Below, one piece after another: positions 33,709 to 41,957 of a DNA stretch of 64,000 bases. The notes under the pieces are model-generated. The model saw only the letters and a list, made by a program, of their open reading frames with translations, had not been told where the DNA came from and did not search any database. Positions within the stretch are counted from its first letter, which is position 1. Every line of letters starts with the position of its first letter. Origin of the DNA: Motilibacter deserti (GTDB lineage Bacteria > Actinomycetota > Actinomycetes > Motilibacterales > Motilibacteraceae). The translations under genes were made by a program, and so were the position numbers. The stretch covers positions 714,933 through 778,932 of the forward strand of contig NZ_JAANNP010000001.1 in the NCBI RefSeq assembly GCF_011250635.1. The letters run 5' to 3'.

Positions 33709-33854
33709 GAACCCGCGGCGCGCCGGGGCCGACGCCCGGCGCCCCGCCCCGTCCGCATTCGGCTGCGAGCGCAATTGCTGGTGCCCGCGCACCAGGTTGG
33801 GCTCGCGACCGCGCCGGGCATCAGAGGCCCTGACCACGACGCTCGGGGGCCCGA

Positions 33855-34244
33855 ATGTGCAGTTTCACGCCGGCGGCGGAGCTCACCCTGCCCATGGACA
33901 TGAGGGCCGCGGCTCAGGCCCGCAGCTTCGTGACCGAGGCGTCCTGCCCCGCGCACGGCTCCCACGTCTATGACGAGGCCCTGTTGCTGGTCTCCGAGCT
34001 CGTGGCCAACGCCGTACGCCACGGCGCCCCACCGATCACGCTCGAGGTCTCGTGCGACGGGAGCATGGGGATGCTCGTCCGGGTGAGCGACGGCAGCCCG
34101 GCGGCGCCGGTGGCCAAGCAGGCGTCACTCGAGGACGAGAGCGGGCGCGGCGTCGCCCTCGTGGACCTCATCAGCGACGCCTGGGGCGTGGAGCCGACGA
34201 GCGAGGGCAAGGGGGTGTGGTTCCGCATCGGGCTCGCCGCCTGA
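33855..34244 (+). CDS. HATPase_c (RsbW/anti-sigma-type) serine kinase-like protein
   Basis: This 129-residue protein is a single GHKL ATPase domain of the type used as anti-sigma factors or serine kinases in actinobacteria. The N-box is LLVSELVANAVRHGAPP (about 45-61), the G1 box is VRVSDGSPAAP, and the G2 box is ESGRGVALVDLISDAWG. The final GKGVWFRIGL strand is intact. ATG 33855 is the first plausible start. It is a lone gene after tRNA-Leu. A STAS-like protein elsewhere in the window (18.6 kb) could in principle be a partner. Confidence 0.88.
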   Translation: MCSFTPAAELTLPMDMRAAAQARSFVTEASCPAHGSHVYDEALLLVSELVANAVRHGAPPITLEVSCDGSMGMLVRVSDGSPAAPVAKQASLEDESGRGVALVDLISDAWGVEPTSEGKGVWFRIGLAA

Positions 34245-34261
34245 CGGCCCGCGCCCGGCAC

Positions 34262-35131
34262 TCACTCGCCGTCGAGCAGGAACCCGGTCAGCAGGCCGCG
34301 GAACCGCGCGGGGTGCTCGACGGCCGGCACGTGCCCGCAGTCCTCGAGCACCTCCAGCCGGCTTCCCGGGACGAGGCCGGCCAGCACCTGGCCGGTCTCC
34401 GGCAGCGGAGTGACGCGGTCCTGCGCGCCGTGCACGAACAGCGTCCGGGCCCGCACGGCCGCCAGCTCGGCGGGCGTCAGCGCGAGGTCGGCGGCCCACC
34501 GGTCCCGGGGCGGTGGGAAGAGTCGGGAGTATGCCTCCTCCCCCGCCGTCATGGCGGCGAGGCGTGCGTCGACGGCCGCTTCGGTCACGAGCCCGGCGTC
34601 GTCGAACAGCAGTTCCAGCAGGGCGCGCGCGTCCTCGCGCGTCGGGCGGGCCGCCCACAACCGGTCGAGCCCGGGTGAGAGCGGAGCGGGCGCGCCCATC
34701 GACGCGACGCCGACGAGCGCCGTCACCCGCTCCGGCTCGGCCGCGGCGAGCGCGAGGGCTACCGCTCCGCCCATCGAGTGGCCCACCACGGCGTAGCGCT
34801 CGAGGCCGAGCCCGGCCATGACGCCCGCGGCCTGCGCGACCCACACCTCCCGCCCGGCCCGGCCCGCGCCAGGGACCGGCGTCGCCCCGAACCCCGCCTG
34901 GTCCGGCACCACGAGGTCGAGCCGGTCGGACAACGCCTCGGCGGTCGCCCGCCACGCGCCCCAGCCGGTCGTCCCCGGGCCCGAGCCGTGCAGCAGGAGC
35001 ACCGGCGGGCCGGACCCGACGCGCGTCACGTGCACCGGCGCCCCGTCGACGTCGAGCGTCAGGTCCTGGGCGGGAACGGCGTCGGCCGCCGTGGAGGTCC
35101 CCACGACGGCCGACGACGGTGCTGTGCTCAA
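34262..35131 (-). CDS. alpha/beta hydrolase of the meta-cleavage-product hydrolase type
   Basis: This protein of about 289 residues has the nucleophile elbow GHSMGG, the oxyanion region LLLHGSGPGTTGWGAW, a late Asp in HGAQDRVTPL and the catalytic His in DCGHVPAVEHP. The GSGPGTTGWGAWR pattern is typical of C-C bond hydrolases (BphD/XylF/HsaD type), so it may cleave a dienoic or diketone substrate; an ester substrate is also possible. The TTG at 35131 overlaps the PfpI stop (TTGA) and gives a 25-residue Ala/Ser-rich lead; a later start cannot be excluded. It is co-transcribed with the PfpI gene. Confidence 0.82.
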   Translation of the reverse strand: MSTAPSSAVVGTSTAADAVPAQDLTLDVDGAPVHVTRVGSGPPVLLLHGSGPGTTGWGAWRATAEALSDRLDLVVPDQAGFGATPVPGAGRAGREVWVAQAAGVMAGLGLERYAVVGHSMGGAVALALAAAEPERVTALVGVASMGAPAPLSPGLDRLWAARPTREDARALLELLFDDAGLVTEAAVDARLAAMTAGEEAYSRLFPPPRDRWAADLALTPAELAAVRARTLFVHGAQDRVTPLPETGQVLAGLVPGSRLEVLEDCGHVPAVEHPARFRGLLTGFLLDGE

Positions 35132-35691
35132 GCCGGGACCGCTGCCCGGTCGAGCAGCGCCATGAAGGCGCGGGAGAACTCCGGCATGTCTGGCCAGCCC
35201 CGGCACGACACGATGTTGCCGTCGACCACGTCAGGGGCGTCCACGATGGTCGCGCCGGCGTTCTCCATGTCCCCGTGCAGGGGCGGGAAGGCCGCCGTCT
35301 TGCGGCCCTTGAGCAGCCCGTAGACCGCCGGCACCTGCGGGCCGTGGCACACGAGGCCGACCGGCAGGTTCTGGGCGAAGAAGTATTCGGTGATCCGGCG
35401 TACGTCCTTGTCCAGCCGGATGTACTCCGGTGCGCGCCCGCCGGGGATGACGAGCGCGGAGTACTGCTCGACCTCGACCTCGGAGAACGCCAGGTCGACC
35501 GGGAGCTTGCGGCCGTTCTTCTCCGTGTAGGCGTCGGAGTTGGGGTCGAAGTCGTGGATGACGAGCTGCACCTCGCGGCGCGTCAGGGCCGCGACGTCGA
35601 CGTCCCACCCCGCCTCTCGGATGCGGTAGAGCGGGTACATGACGTCGAGCTCCTCGGCGGCGTCGCCGGTGAGCAGGAGGGCTCGAGGCAC
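35128..35691 (-). CDS. DJ-1/PfpI-family protein
   Basis: This 187-residue protein belongs to the type 1 glutamine amidotransferase-like DJ-1/PfpI group. The nucleophile Cys115 lies in GLVCHGPQV with the following His, and VIPGGRAPEYIRLD supplies the oxyanion hole and conserved Glu/Arg region. Members are proteases, glyoxalases or deglycases acting on reactive aldehydes. A role in aldehyde detoxification would suit the nearby alcohol and aldehyde dehydrogenases. Its ribosome site GGAGAGG stands just before ATG 35691. An operator-like element shared with the dehydrogenase operon lies about 70 bp upstream. Confidence 0.88.
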   Translation of the reverse strand: MPRALLLTGDAAEELDVMYPLYRIREAGWDVDVAALTRREVQLVIHDFDPNSDAYTEKNGRKLPVDLAFSEVEVEQYSALVIPGGRAPEYIRLDKDVRRITEYFFAQNLPVGLVCHGPQVPAVYGLLKGRKTAAFPPLHGDMENAGATIVDAPDVVDGNIVSCRGWPDMPEFSRAFMALLDRAAVPA

Positions 35692-35757
35692 CTCTCCTCC
35701 TTGCCTGGGTCGGTGGGCCGTGCCGGCGCTGCCGGACGGTCAGGGGCATCGGGGCGA

Positions 35758-35776
35758 ATCCGATACGATCCGATCC
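35758..35776. promoter_or_regulatory. GntR-type operator-like site upstream of the PfpI gene
   Basis: ATCCGATACGATC at 35758-35770 is the exact reverse complement of 13 bases in the palindrome upstream of the alcohol dehydrogenase (GATCGTATCGGAT, 36748-36760 region). It continues as ATCCGATCC, so it has two ATCCGAT copies three bases apart. The shared word suggests that one regulator, probably the GntR protein encoded between the sites, binds both promoters. Confidence 0.55.
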
Positions 35777-35935
35777 GGAGTTTGCTCCCTCGGACCTTCT
35801 GCGTCAATGGCCGTTGCAGAGTTGTGTCCTTCCACGGAAGCAGAATCTCGTCCCGATGTCCCGGCCGGCCGGGAAGCTCCCGCCGCAACGTAAGCGGCAC
35901 ACAGTCCACCGAAGGCGGTGCGCTCCGCGTGACGC

Positions 35936-36670
35936 TCAGGCTCCCGGCGCGGCCATCGTGTCGAAGATCGGGCGGAAGCGCTCGCCCGACCGCAGGATGT
36001 GCCGGCGCATCGCGTACGCCGCGGCGTCGGCGTCGCGCGCGACGATCGCGTCCAGGATCTCCGCGTGCTCGTCCATGGCCTCGTTCGTCACCTTCGCGTC
36101 GTAGAGAAGGCGGAAGAGGTGTACGTGCGTGTGCAGCCTCGACAGCGTCTCGCGCACCACCCGGTTGCCTCCGCCGAGGGCGATGAGGTCGTGGAAGGCG
36201 GCGTCGCGGCGGCCGAAGATGCCGTAGGCCAGATGCTGGTCGCCCTCCTGCGGCTGGGCCATCTCGGCTAGCAGGGAGCGCAGCTCGTCCGCCTGCTGCG
36301 GCGTCATGCGCTCGGCGGCGCGGCGGGCGGCCGACGGCTCGAGCAGCAGCCGGATCTCGACCAGGTCCTCGAACTGCTCGCGCGAGATCTGCGGGGCGAC
36401 GCGGTAGCCGGCGAGGTGCACCCGGACCACGAGGCCGTCGGCGGCGAGCCGGTTGAGCGCGTCACGGATGGGTGTCTGCGAGACGCCGAGCTCACGGGCC
36501 AGGGCGTCGATGGTGACGCGGGCGCCCGGCTCGATGCGCAACGTCATCAGCTGCGACAGCAGGAAGTCGTAGACCTCGTCCGCGAGGCGCGGCCGGCCCG
36601 AGCCGGAGGCCGGCCCCGGTCGGGGCGGGTCCATCAGCAACGGGCCTTCCGCGTCGTGCCGCTTCGCCAT
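35936..36670 (-). CDS. GntR-family regulator with FCD ligand domain
   Basis: This 244-residue transcription factor has an N-terminal winged helix (LADEVYDFLLSQLMTLRIEPGARVTIDALARELGVSQTPIRDALNRLAADGLV) and a C-terminal all-helical FCD domain with the metal-binding residues seen as DAAFHDLI, TNEAMDEHAEILDAI and AMRRHILRS. FCD regulators bind carboxylates or sugar acids. ATG 36670 is preferred: GGGAGG lies 9 bases upstream of it and would directly abut the alternative ATG at 36679. It is divergent from the alcohol dehydrogenase operon, whose promoter carries a matching palindrome, so it probably represses that operon until a pathway intermediate binds. Confidence 0.93.
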   Translation of the reverse strand: MAKRHDAEGPLLMDPPRPGPASGSGRPRLADEVYDFLLSQLMTLRIEPGARVTIDALARELGVSQTPIRDALNRLAADGLVVRVHLAGYRVAPQISREQFEDLVEIRLLLEPSAARRAAERMTPQQADELRSLLAEMAQPQEGDQHLAYGIFGRRDAAFHDLIALGGGNRVVRETLSRLHTHVHLFRLLYDAKVTNEAMDEHAEILDAIVARDADAAAYAMRRHILRSGERFRPIFDTMAAPGA

Positions 36671-36709
36671 GAGCCCCATCCTCCCTGACGAGAAGCGTGC
36701 GCTCGCATA

Positions 36710-36738
36710 TTGACAGGCGCGTCCGGCTGCACGATTCT
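36710..36738 (+). promoter_or_regulatory. sigma70-like promoter for the dehydrogenase-ABC operon
   Basis: A perfect -35 TTGACA (36710-36715) is followed after 17 bases by GATTCT (36733-36738), an acceptable -10. The putative operator begins two bases further on. The predicted start of transcription would fall inside the operator, giving a leader of about 90 bases before ATG 36839. Confidence 0.65.
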
Positions 36739-36739
36739 T

Positions 36740-36760
36740 CGATCCGATCGTATCGGATCG
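36740..36760. promoter_or_regulatory. palindromic operator, probable GntR/FCD site
   Basis: CGATCCGAT (36740-36748) and ATCGGATCG (36752-36760) form a perfect 9-bp inverted repeat around CGT. It sits immediately downstream of the -10 element, the classical place for a repressor. The divergent GntR/FCD gene starts 70 bp to the left. A related element occurs upstream of the PfpI gene. Confidence 0.7.
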
Positions 36761-36838
36761 TTGCCGATCGCACCTGATTCTTCGCGCGCCGGGACCCCCT
36801 CCTCGCGCGAGCCCCGGACTTCAAGGACGTGCCATCCC

Positions 36839-38101
36839 ATGACCCTCTTCGGGCTCCTCCGGAGCCCCCGCCAGGTGCTCTTCGGCGTCGGCCAGCGGCA
36901 CGCGCTCGGCGCGGCGACGGCCGCCCTGGGGCAGCGGGCGTTCGTCGTGACCGATGCCCGCTTCGGTGACACGCCCGAGTTCGACGAGCTGCTCGGGCTG
37001 CTGCACGCCGAAGGGGTGCAGGCCACGCCCTGGACCCAGACCCTGCCGGACGTCCCCACCGAACAGCTGCAGGACTGTGCACGAATCGCAGAACAGGCGA
37101 CGCCGGACGTCGTGGTGGGGGTCGGCGGCGGGAGCTGCATCGACATGGCCAAGGCGGTCGCCATCCTTCTGGCCCACGGCGGGCGCCCGCAGGACTACTA
37201 CGGCGAGTTCCGCGTACCCGGCCCGACCGTGCCCCTGGTGGCCGTGCCCACGACGGCGGGCACCGGCTCGGAGGTGACGCCCGTGGCGGTCCTCTCCGAC
37301 CCCGCTCGTACCAGCAAGGTCGGCATCTCCAGCCCGCACATCATCCCGCACACGGCGATCTGCGACCCCGAGCTGACCTACGGGTCTCCCCCCGGGCTGA
37401 CCGCGAGCGCCGGCGCCGACGCGCTGACGCACGCAGTCGAGGCCTTCACCGCGATCCGCCGGGAGCCGACGGCCGACCTCTCCAGCCGCCGCGTCTTCGT
37501 CGGCAAGGGCGCACTGACCGACCAGTACGCCCTGCTCGCGATCCGGCTCATCGCCGCGAACCTGCACCGCGCGTGGTCGAACCCCGGTGACGTCGAGGCG
37601 CGCGAGGCCATGATGCTCGCCGCCACCGCGGGCGGGTTCGCCCTCGGCACCGCGGGGACCGCCGCCGCGCACGCGATCCAGTACCCCCTCGGGGCCCTGA
37701 CGCACACGCCGCACGGGGTCGGGGTGGGGGCGCTCCTGCCGTACGTCATGGAGTTCAACCGCCCCGTCCGCGAGGCGGAGCTGGCCGAGGTCGCGGCCGC
37801 GATGGGCGTCGGCGGCGACGACCCCGGTGCAGCGGCCGACGCCGCGATCGACGCCGTCGCCTCACTGCTCGAGTCGGTCGGCATCCCGCGCACGCTGGCC
37901 GAGCTGGGGCTGCCCGAGGACAAGGTCTCCTGGACCGCCGAGCAGTCGCTCAACGCCGCCCGGCTGGTGGAGAACAACCCGCGCCCGCTGGACGCCGCGG
38001 CGGCCGAGCGGATCGTGCGGGCCGCGTACGCCGGCGAGCGGGCCGGGCTGCGGGACGAGGCTCAGCCGCTGGTGGCGGCGGGACAGGGGGTTGCACGATG
38101 A
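36839..38101 (+). CDS. iron-containing (group III) alcohol dehydrogenase
   Basis: This 420-residue NAD(P)-dependent dehydrogenase belongs to the Fe-ADH family. VGVGGGSCIDMAKAVA is the nucleotide-binding glycine motif and VAVPTTAGTGSEVTPVAVL is a family signature. The metal ligands are visible in ASAGADALTHAVEAF (Asp, His) and ALTHTPHGVGVG (His residues). It oxidises an alcohol or hydroxy acid to an aldehyde or keto compound. It overlaps the aldehyde dehydrogenase start by 4 bp (ATGA), so the pair likely performs two sequential oxidations. It is the first gene of an operon with an ABC importer and is preceded by a promoter and palindromic operator. Confidence 0.93.
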   Translation: MTLFGLLRSPRQVLFGVGQRHALGAATAALGQRAFVVTDARFGDTPEFDELLGLLHAEGVQATPWTQTLPDVPTEQLQDCARIAEQATPDVVVGVGGGSCIDMAKAVAILLAHGGRPQDYYGEFRVPGPTVPLVAVPTTAGTGSEVTPVAVLSDPARTSKVGISSPHIIPHTAICDPELTYGSPPGLTASAGADALTHAVEAFTAIRREPTADLSSRRVFVGKGALTDQYALLAIRLIAANLHRAWSNPGDVEAREAMMLAATAGGFALGTAGTAAAHAIQYPLGALTHTPHGVGVGALLPYVMEFNRPVREAELAEVAAAMGVGGDDPGAAADAAIDAVASLLESVGIPRTLAELGLPEDKVSWTAEQSLNAARLVENNPRPLDAAAAERIVRAAYAGERAGLRDEAQPLVAAGQGVAR

Positions 38102-39549
38102 CGGTCCTCGACTGGGGCAAGCTCCCCACCGACCTGCTGATCGGCGGGGTCTGGCGGCCCGCCGCCAGCGGCCGGCGCCTGGACGTCGTCGACCCGTCCA
38201 CCGGGTCGCCGATCACGTCGGTGGCGGACGCGGACGTCGACGAGGCGGTGGCGGCCGTCGACGCGGCCGCGGCCGCCGCCGACGACTGGGCGGCGACCTC
38301 CCCGCGCGCCCGCGCCGAGGTCCTGCGCCGCGCGTTCGACCTGATGACCGAGCGCCGCGAGGAGCTCGCGCAGCTCATCTCCAGCGAGAACGGCAAGTCG
38401 CTCGTCGACGCGCGCGGCGAGGTGGCCTATGCCGCCGAGTTCTTCCGGTGGTACGCCGAAGAGGCGGTCCGGGTCCGCGGCGAGGTCGCCCTGGCTCCTG
38501 CGGGGACGAACCGCATCCTCGTCGACTACGAGCCGATCGGGGTGTGCGTCCTCGTCACGCCGTGGAACTTCCCGGCTGCCATGGCGACCCGCAAGATCGG
38601 GCCCGCGCTCGCGGCCGGCTGCACCGTCGTGCTCAAGCCCGCCGGGGAGACGCCGCTCACGGCTCTGGCCCTCGCCGAGCTGCTCGGCGAGGCCGGCGTC
38701 CCGGCGGGCGTCGTGAACGTCGTCACGACCTCGAAGGCAGGGCGCGCCGTCGCAGCCATGCTCGCGGACGAGCGGGTGCGCATGGTGTCCTTCACCGGCT
38801 CGACGGAGGTCGGGCGGATCCTGCTGCGCGAGGCCGCCTCGCGGGTGCTCAAGACCGCGATGGAGCTGGGCGGCAACGCGCCGTTCGTCGTCTTCGACGA
38901 CGCCGACCTCGACGAGGCGCTCGACGGCGCGATGGTCGCGAAGATGCGCAACGGCGGGCAGGCCTGCACCGCCGCCAACCGCTTCTACGTGCAGTCCCGG
39001 CTCTACGACGCCTTCGTGACGGGGCTGACCGAGCGCATGGCGGCGGTCGCGCTCGGGCCGGGCACCGACGAGCGGACGCAGTGCGGGCCGCTGGTGAACC
39101 AGGAGTCGGTGGACAAGGCCGACCGGCTCGTGCGCGACGCGGTCGCACGCGGCGCGCGCGTCACGACCGGCGGCCAGCCGCTCGACCGGCCCGGGTTCTT
39201 CTACCCGCCGACGGTGGTGGCCGACGTCCCGGCCGACGCGGAGATCCTCCAGGAGGAGGTCTTCGCGCCCGTCGCGCCCGTCGTGCGCTTCGACGACCCC
39301 GACGAGGTCCTGACGGCGGCGAACGACACGATCCACGGCCTCGTGTCCTACGTCTACACCCGAGACCTGGCGCGCGGGCTGCGCGTCGCCCGACGGCTCG
39401 AGTCCGGGATGGTCGGCCTCAACCGCGGCCTGGTCTCGGACCCTGCAGCGCCTTTCGGTGGTGTGAAGCAGAGCGGCGTCGGCCGTGAGGGCGGCCACGA
39501 GGGGCTCCTCGAATACATGGAAGCCAAGTACGTCGCGACCTCCTGGTGA
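38098..39549 (+). CDS. NAD(P)-dependent aldehyde dehydrogenase (succinate-semialdehyde/GabD-like)
   Basis: This 483-residue enzyme oxidises an aldehyde to a carboxylate. The catalytic Cys290 is in GGQACTAANRF, the general-base Glu in MELGGNAPF, and the cofactor-binding segment is VTPWNFPAAMATRKIGPALAAGCTVVLKPAGETPL. FTGSTEVGR is the conserved nucleotide loop. The overall pattern is closest to succinate-semialdehyde and similar semialdehyde dehydrogenases. It is translated in coupling with the alcohol dehydrogenase and lies 41 bp upstream of the ABC binding-protein gene. Confidence 0.93.
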   Translation: MTVLDWGKLPTDLLIGGVWRPAASGRRLDVVDPSTGSPITSVADADVDEAVAAVDAAAAAADDWAATSPRARAEVLRRAFDLMTERREELAQLISSENGKSLVDARGEVAYAAEFFRWYAEEAVRVRGEVALAPAGTNRILVDYEPIGVCVLVTPWNFPAAMATRKIGPALAAGCTVVLKPAGETPLTALALAELLGEAGVPAGVVNVVTTSKAGRAVAAMLADERVRMVSFTGSTEVGRILLREAASRVLKTAMELGGNAPFVVFDDADLDEALDGAMVAKMRNGGQACTAANRFYVQSRLYDAFVTGLTERMAAVALGPGTDERTQCGPLVNQESVDKADRLVRDAVARGARVTTGGQPLDRPGFFYPPTVVADVPADAEILQEEVFAPVAPVVRFDDPDEVLTAANDTIHGLVSYVYTRDLARGLRVARRLESGMVGLNRGLVSDPAAPFGGVKQSGVGREGGHEGLLEYMEAKYVATSW

Positions 39550-39590
39550 CCTCACCACGAGCCGACCTGCACATCCCATTAGGAGAAACG

Positions 39591-41015
39591 ATGACGTTCC
39601 TCGACAAGCCAGGAGTCCGCCGGCGGCTCCGGCGACGGTTCACCACCGGCGTTGCGGTCATGGTCGCCGTGGGCACGCTGGCCGCCTGCGGCGGCAGCGA
39701 CGACGACAGCGCGAGCGGCGGGGACAAGGCCCCGGCCACCCTCCCCGAGCTCACGTCCGAGCCCGTCACGCTGAGCTTCCTCTGGTTCGAGTGGCCTCCG
39801 GCGCAGGCGCTGGAGGACTTCGCGAACAAGGAGTACAAGAAGGTCAGGCCGAACGTCACGGTGAAGGTCAACACCGTGCCGAACCCGAACTGGCACGACG
39901 CGATCTTCACCCAGTTCGCCGCCCGCAAGACCGACTTCGACATCCCGATCCTGGACTCCCAGCACATCGGCGAGGCCGTCACCAACGGCAGCATCCTCGA
40001 CATCACCGACTTCGTGAAGTCCAACATCGAGACCGAGGCCTACGACCCCTACCTGCTCGCCGCCTACGGGCAGTACCCGCAGGCCGAGACCGGGCAGCGC
40101 GACGAGAACGCCAAGCTCTACGGCCTTCCGCTGCTGGGCGACACCTGGGCGATGATCTACCGCAAGGACCTCATCGGCGAGGAGCCGCCCAAGACCTGGG
40201 ACGAGATGATCGCCACGGCGAAGAAGTGCCAGGAGGACAACCCCGGGGTCAGCGGCCTCGCCTTCCACCAGTCCAACGGCTCGGACGCCGCGGCGGTCAC
40301 CTACAACACCGTCAACGGGGTCTACGGCGGGAAGCTGTGGGACCCCAAGGAGAAGAAGATCGACGGCATCATCAATGACGAGGCCGGCAAGAAGGCGATG
40401 GACGTCCTCGTCAACCAGATGAAGCCGCTGGCCCCGAAGGGCTCCGGCAACTGGTTCATCGACGAGGTGAACGCCGCCATCGCCCAGGGCAAGGTGTGCA
40501 TCGGCTTCAACTGGCTCGCCGCCATCGGCGGACTGCTCGACCCGGCGCAGTCCACCCTCGGCACGTCCAAGGAGCAGATCCTCGACAAGCTCGGCTTCGC
40601 GACCCTGCCCACGCAGGAGGCCGACATCGTGCCGCTCGGCGGCATGGGCATGCACATCTCGAAGTACGCCCCGCCGGAGCGCCAGGCCGAGGCACTGAGC
40701 TTCATGAAGTGGTTCGAGCAGGCCGACGTGCAGAAGGCATGGGCGGCGGCCGGGGGCGTCCCTGCGCGCAAGGATGCGCTGTCGTCGCCCGAGTTCCTCA
40801 ACGCAGCGCCGTGGAACAAGGTGTTCACCGACTCCGTGCCGCGACTGCGGGACATGTGGAACGTCCCTGAGTACGCCAAGCTGATCGACATCGAGAACAC
40901 CAACGTCAACGCGGCGCTCAACGGCGCCAAGGACCCGATGGACGCGCTCGACACGATCGCCAAGGAGCAGCAGGCGATCCTCGACCAGAGCGGCGACGGC
41001 GGCGGGATCCGATAG
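39591..41015 (+). CDS. extracellular solute-binding lipoprotein of a CUT1 ABC transporter
   Basis: This 474-residue protein captures a carbohydrate-like substrate outside the membrane. It has a basic N-terminus, a hydrophobic core and a lipobox LAACGG with Cys33 as the lipidated residue. The mature part is a family-1 solute-binding protein (LSFLWFEWPPAQALEDFANKEYKK at its start). ATG 39591 follows AGGAG. The neighbouring dehydrogenases and nickel-pincer enzyme suggest a polyol, sugar acid or hydroxy acid substrate. The SBP-permease-permease-ATPase-ATPase layout recalls the rhizobial GlpVPQST glycerol system, but the substrate is not proved. Confidence 0.93.
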   Translation: MTFLDKPGVRRRLRRRFTTGVAVMVAVGTLAACGGSDDDSASGGDKAPATLPELTSEPVTLSFLWFEWPPAQALEDFANKEYKKVRPNVTVKVNTVPNPNWHDAIFTQFAARKTDFDIPILDSQHIGEAVTNGSILDITDFVKSNIETEAYDPYLLAAYGQYPQAETGQRDENAKLYGLPLLGDTWAMIYRKDLIGEEPPKTWDEMIATAKKCQEDNPGVSGLAFHQSNGSDAAAVTYNTVNGVYGGKLWDPKEKKIDGIINDEAGKKAMDVLVNQMKPLAPKGSGNWFIDEVNAAIAQGKVCIGFNWLAAIGGLLDPAQSTLGTSKEQILDKLGFATLPTQEADIVPLGGMGMHISKYAPPERQAEALSFMKWFEQADVQKAWAAAGGVPARKDALSSPEFLNAAPWNKVFTDSVPRLRDMWNVPEYAKLIDIENTNVNAALNGAKDPMDALDTIAKEQQAILDQSGDGGGIR

Positions 41016-41018
41016 TCC

Positions 41019-41957
41019 ATGGCCACCACCGAGATTCACGCCCCGGCGGCGCCCCTCACGGCGCCGCCGGCGGCGCGCCGCTACCGATGGCTGGGCGAGC
41101 GCCGCCTCGCCACGCTCTTCGTGTCACCGGCGCTCGCGCTGCTCCTGTTCCTCTCGATCTTCCCGCTGCTCTGGGCGCTCTACCTGTCGTTCACGAACTA
41201 CTCGGCCACCCGTGACACGGGCGCGAGCTTCGTCGGGCTCGACAACTACATCGACATCCTGACCTCGGCGACGGTCCGCCAGCGGGCGATCACCACGTTC
41301 GTCTACGTGGTGGGAGCGGTGGGCCTGCAGACCGTGCTCGGCTTCGCCATCGCGTACCTCATCTCGCGACGGGTCCGCGGCCGCGGCGCGCTCACCACGC
41401 TCTTCCTCGTGCCGATGATGCTCTCCCCCGTCGTGGTCGGCCTCTTCTGGCGGTTCATGCTCGACACGCAGTTCGGCGTCGTGAACTCGCTGCTGGGCTC
41501 GCTCGGGTTCGGGCAGGTGGAGTGGCTGACCAAGCAGCGCACCGCCCTGCTCTCGCTCATCCTGGTCGACACCTGGCAGTGGACGCCCTTCATCATGCTG
41601 ATCGCGCTCGCCGGCCTGACCGCGGTCCCGAAGTACCTCTACGAGGCTGCGTCGATCGACCGCGCCTCCGAGTGGTTCCGGTTCCGCCACATCACGCTCC
41701 CCCTGGTGTGGCCGCTGCTGCTCATCGCGGTGATGTTCCGCGCGATCGAGGCGTTCCGGCTCTTCGACCTCGTCTACATCCTCACCAGCGGCGGGCCGGG
41801 GGTGTCCACCGAGACGCTGTCCTTCCACGTCTACAAGGTGGCCTTCCTCGGCTTCGACACCGGCGTGGCCTCGGCGTACGGGATCCTCATGGTCCTCGTC
41901 GTCATCGTCCTCGCGCAGTTCTACCTGCGCTACCTCGAGAAGCTGCGGAGCTCCTGA
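41019..41957 (+). CDS. CUT1 ABC transporter permease (MalF/UgpA type)
   Basis: This 312-residue inner-membrane protein has six transmembrane helices and the cytoplasmic EAA loop YEAASIDRASEWFRFRHITLPLVWP (about 208-232), which contacts the ATPases. Its first helix is preceded by an Ala/Pro-rich cytoplasmic tail. It is encoded 3 bp after the binding protein stop and overlaps the next permease start by one base. Together the permeases form the translocation pore. Confidence 0.94.
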   Translation: MATTEIHAPAAPLTAPPAARRYRWLGERRLATLFVSPALALLLFLSIFPLLWALYLSFTNYSATRDTGASFVGLDNYIDILTSATVRQRAITTFVYVVGAVGLQTVLGFAIAYLISRRVRGRGALTTLFLVPMMLSPVVVGLFWRFMLDTQFGVVNSLLGSLGFGQVEWLTKQRTALLSLILVDTWQWTPFIMLIALAGLTAVPKYLYEAASIDRASEWFRFRHITLPLVWPLLLIAVMFRAIEAFRLFDLVYILTSGGPGVSTETLSFHVYKVAFLGFDTGVASAYGILMVLVVIVLAQFYLRYLEKLRSS

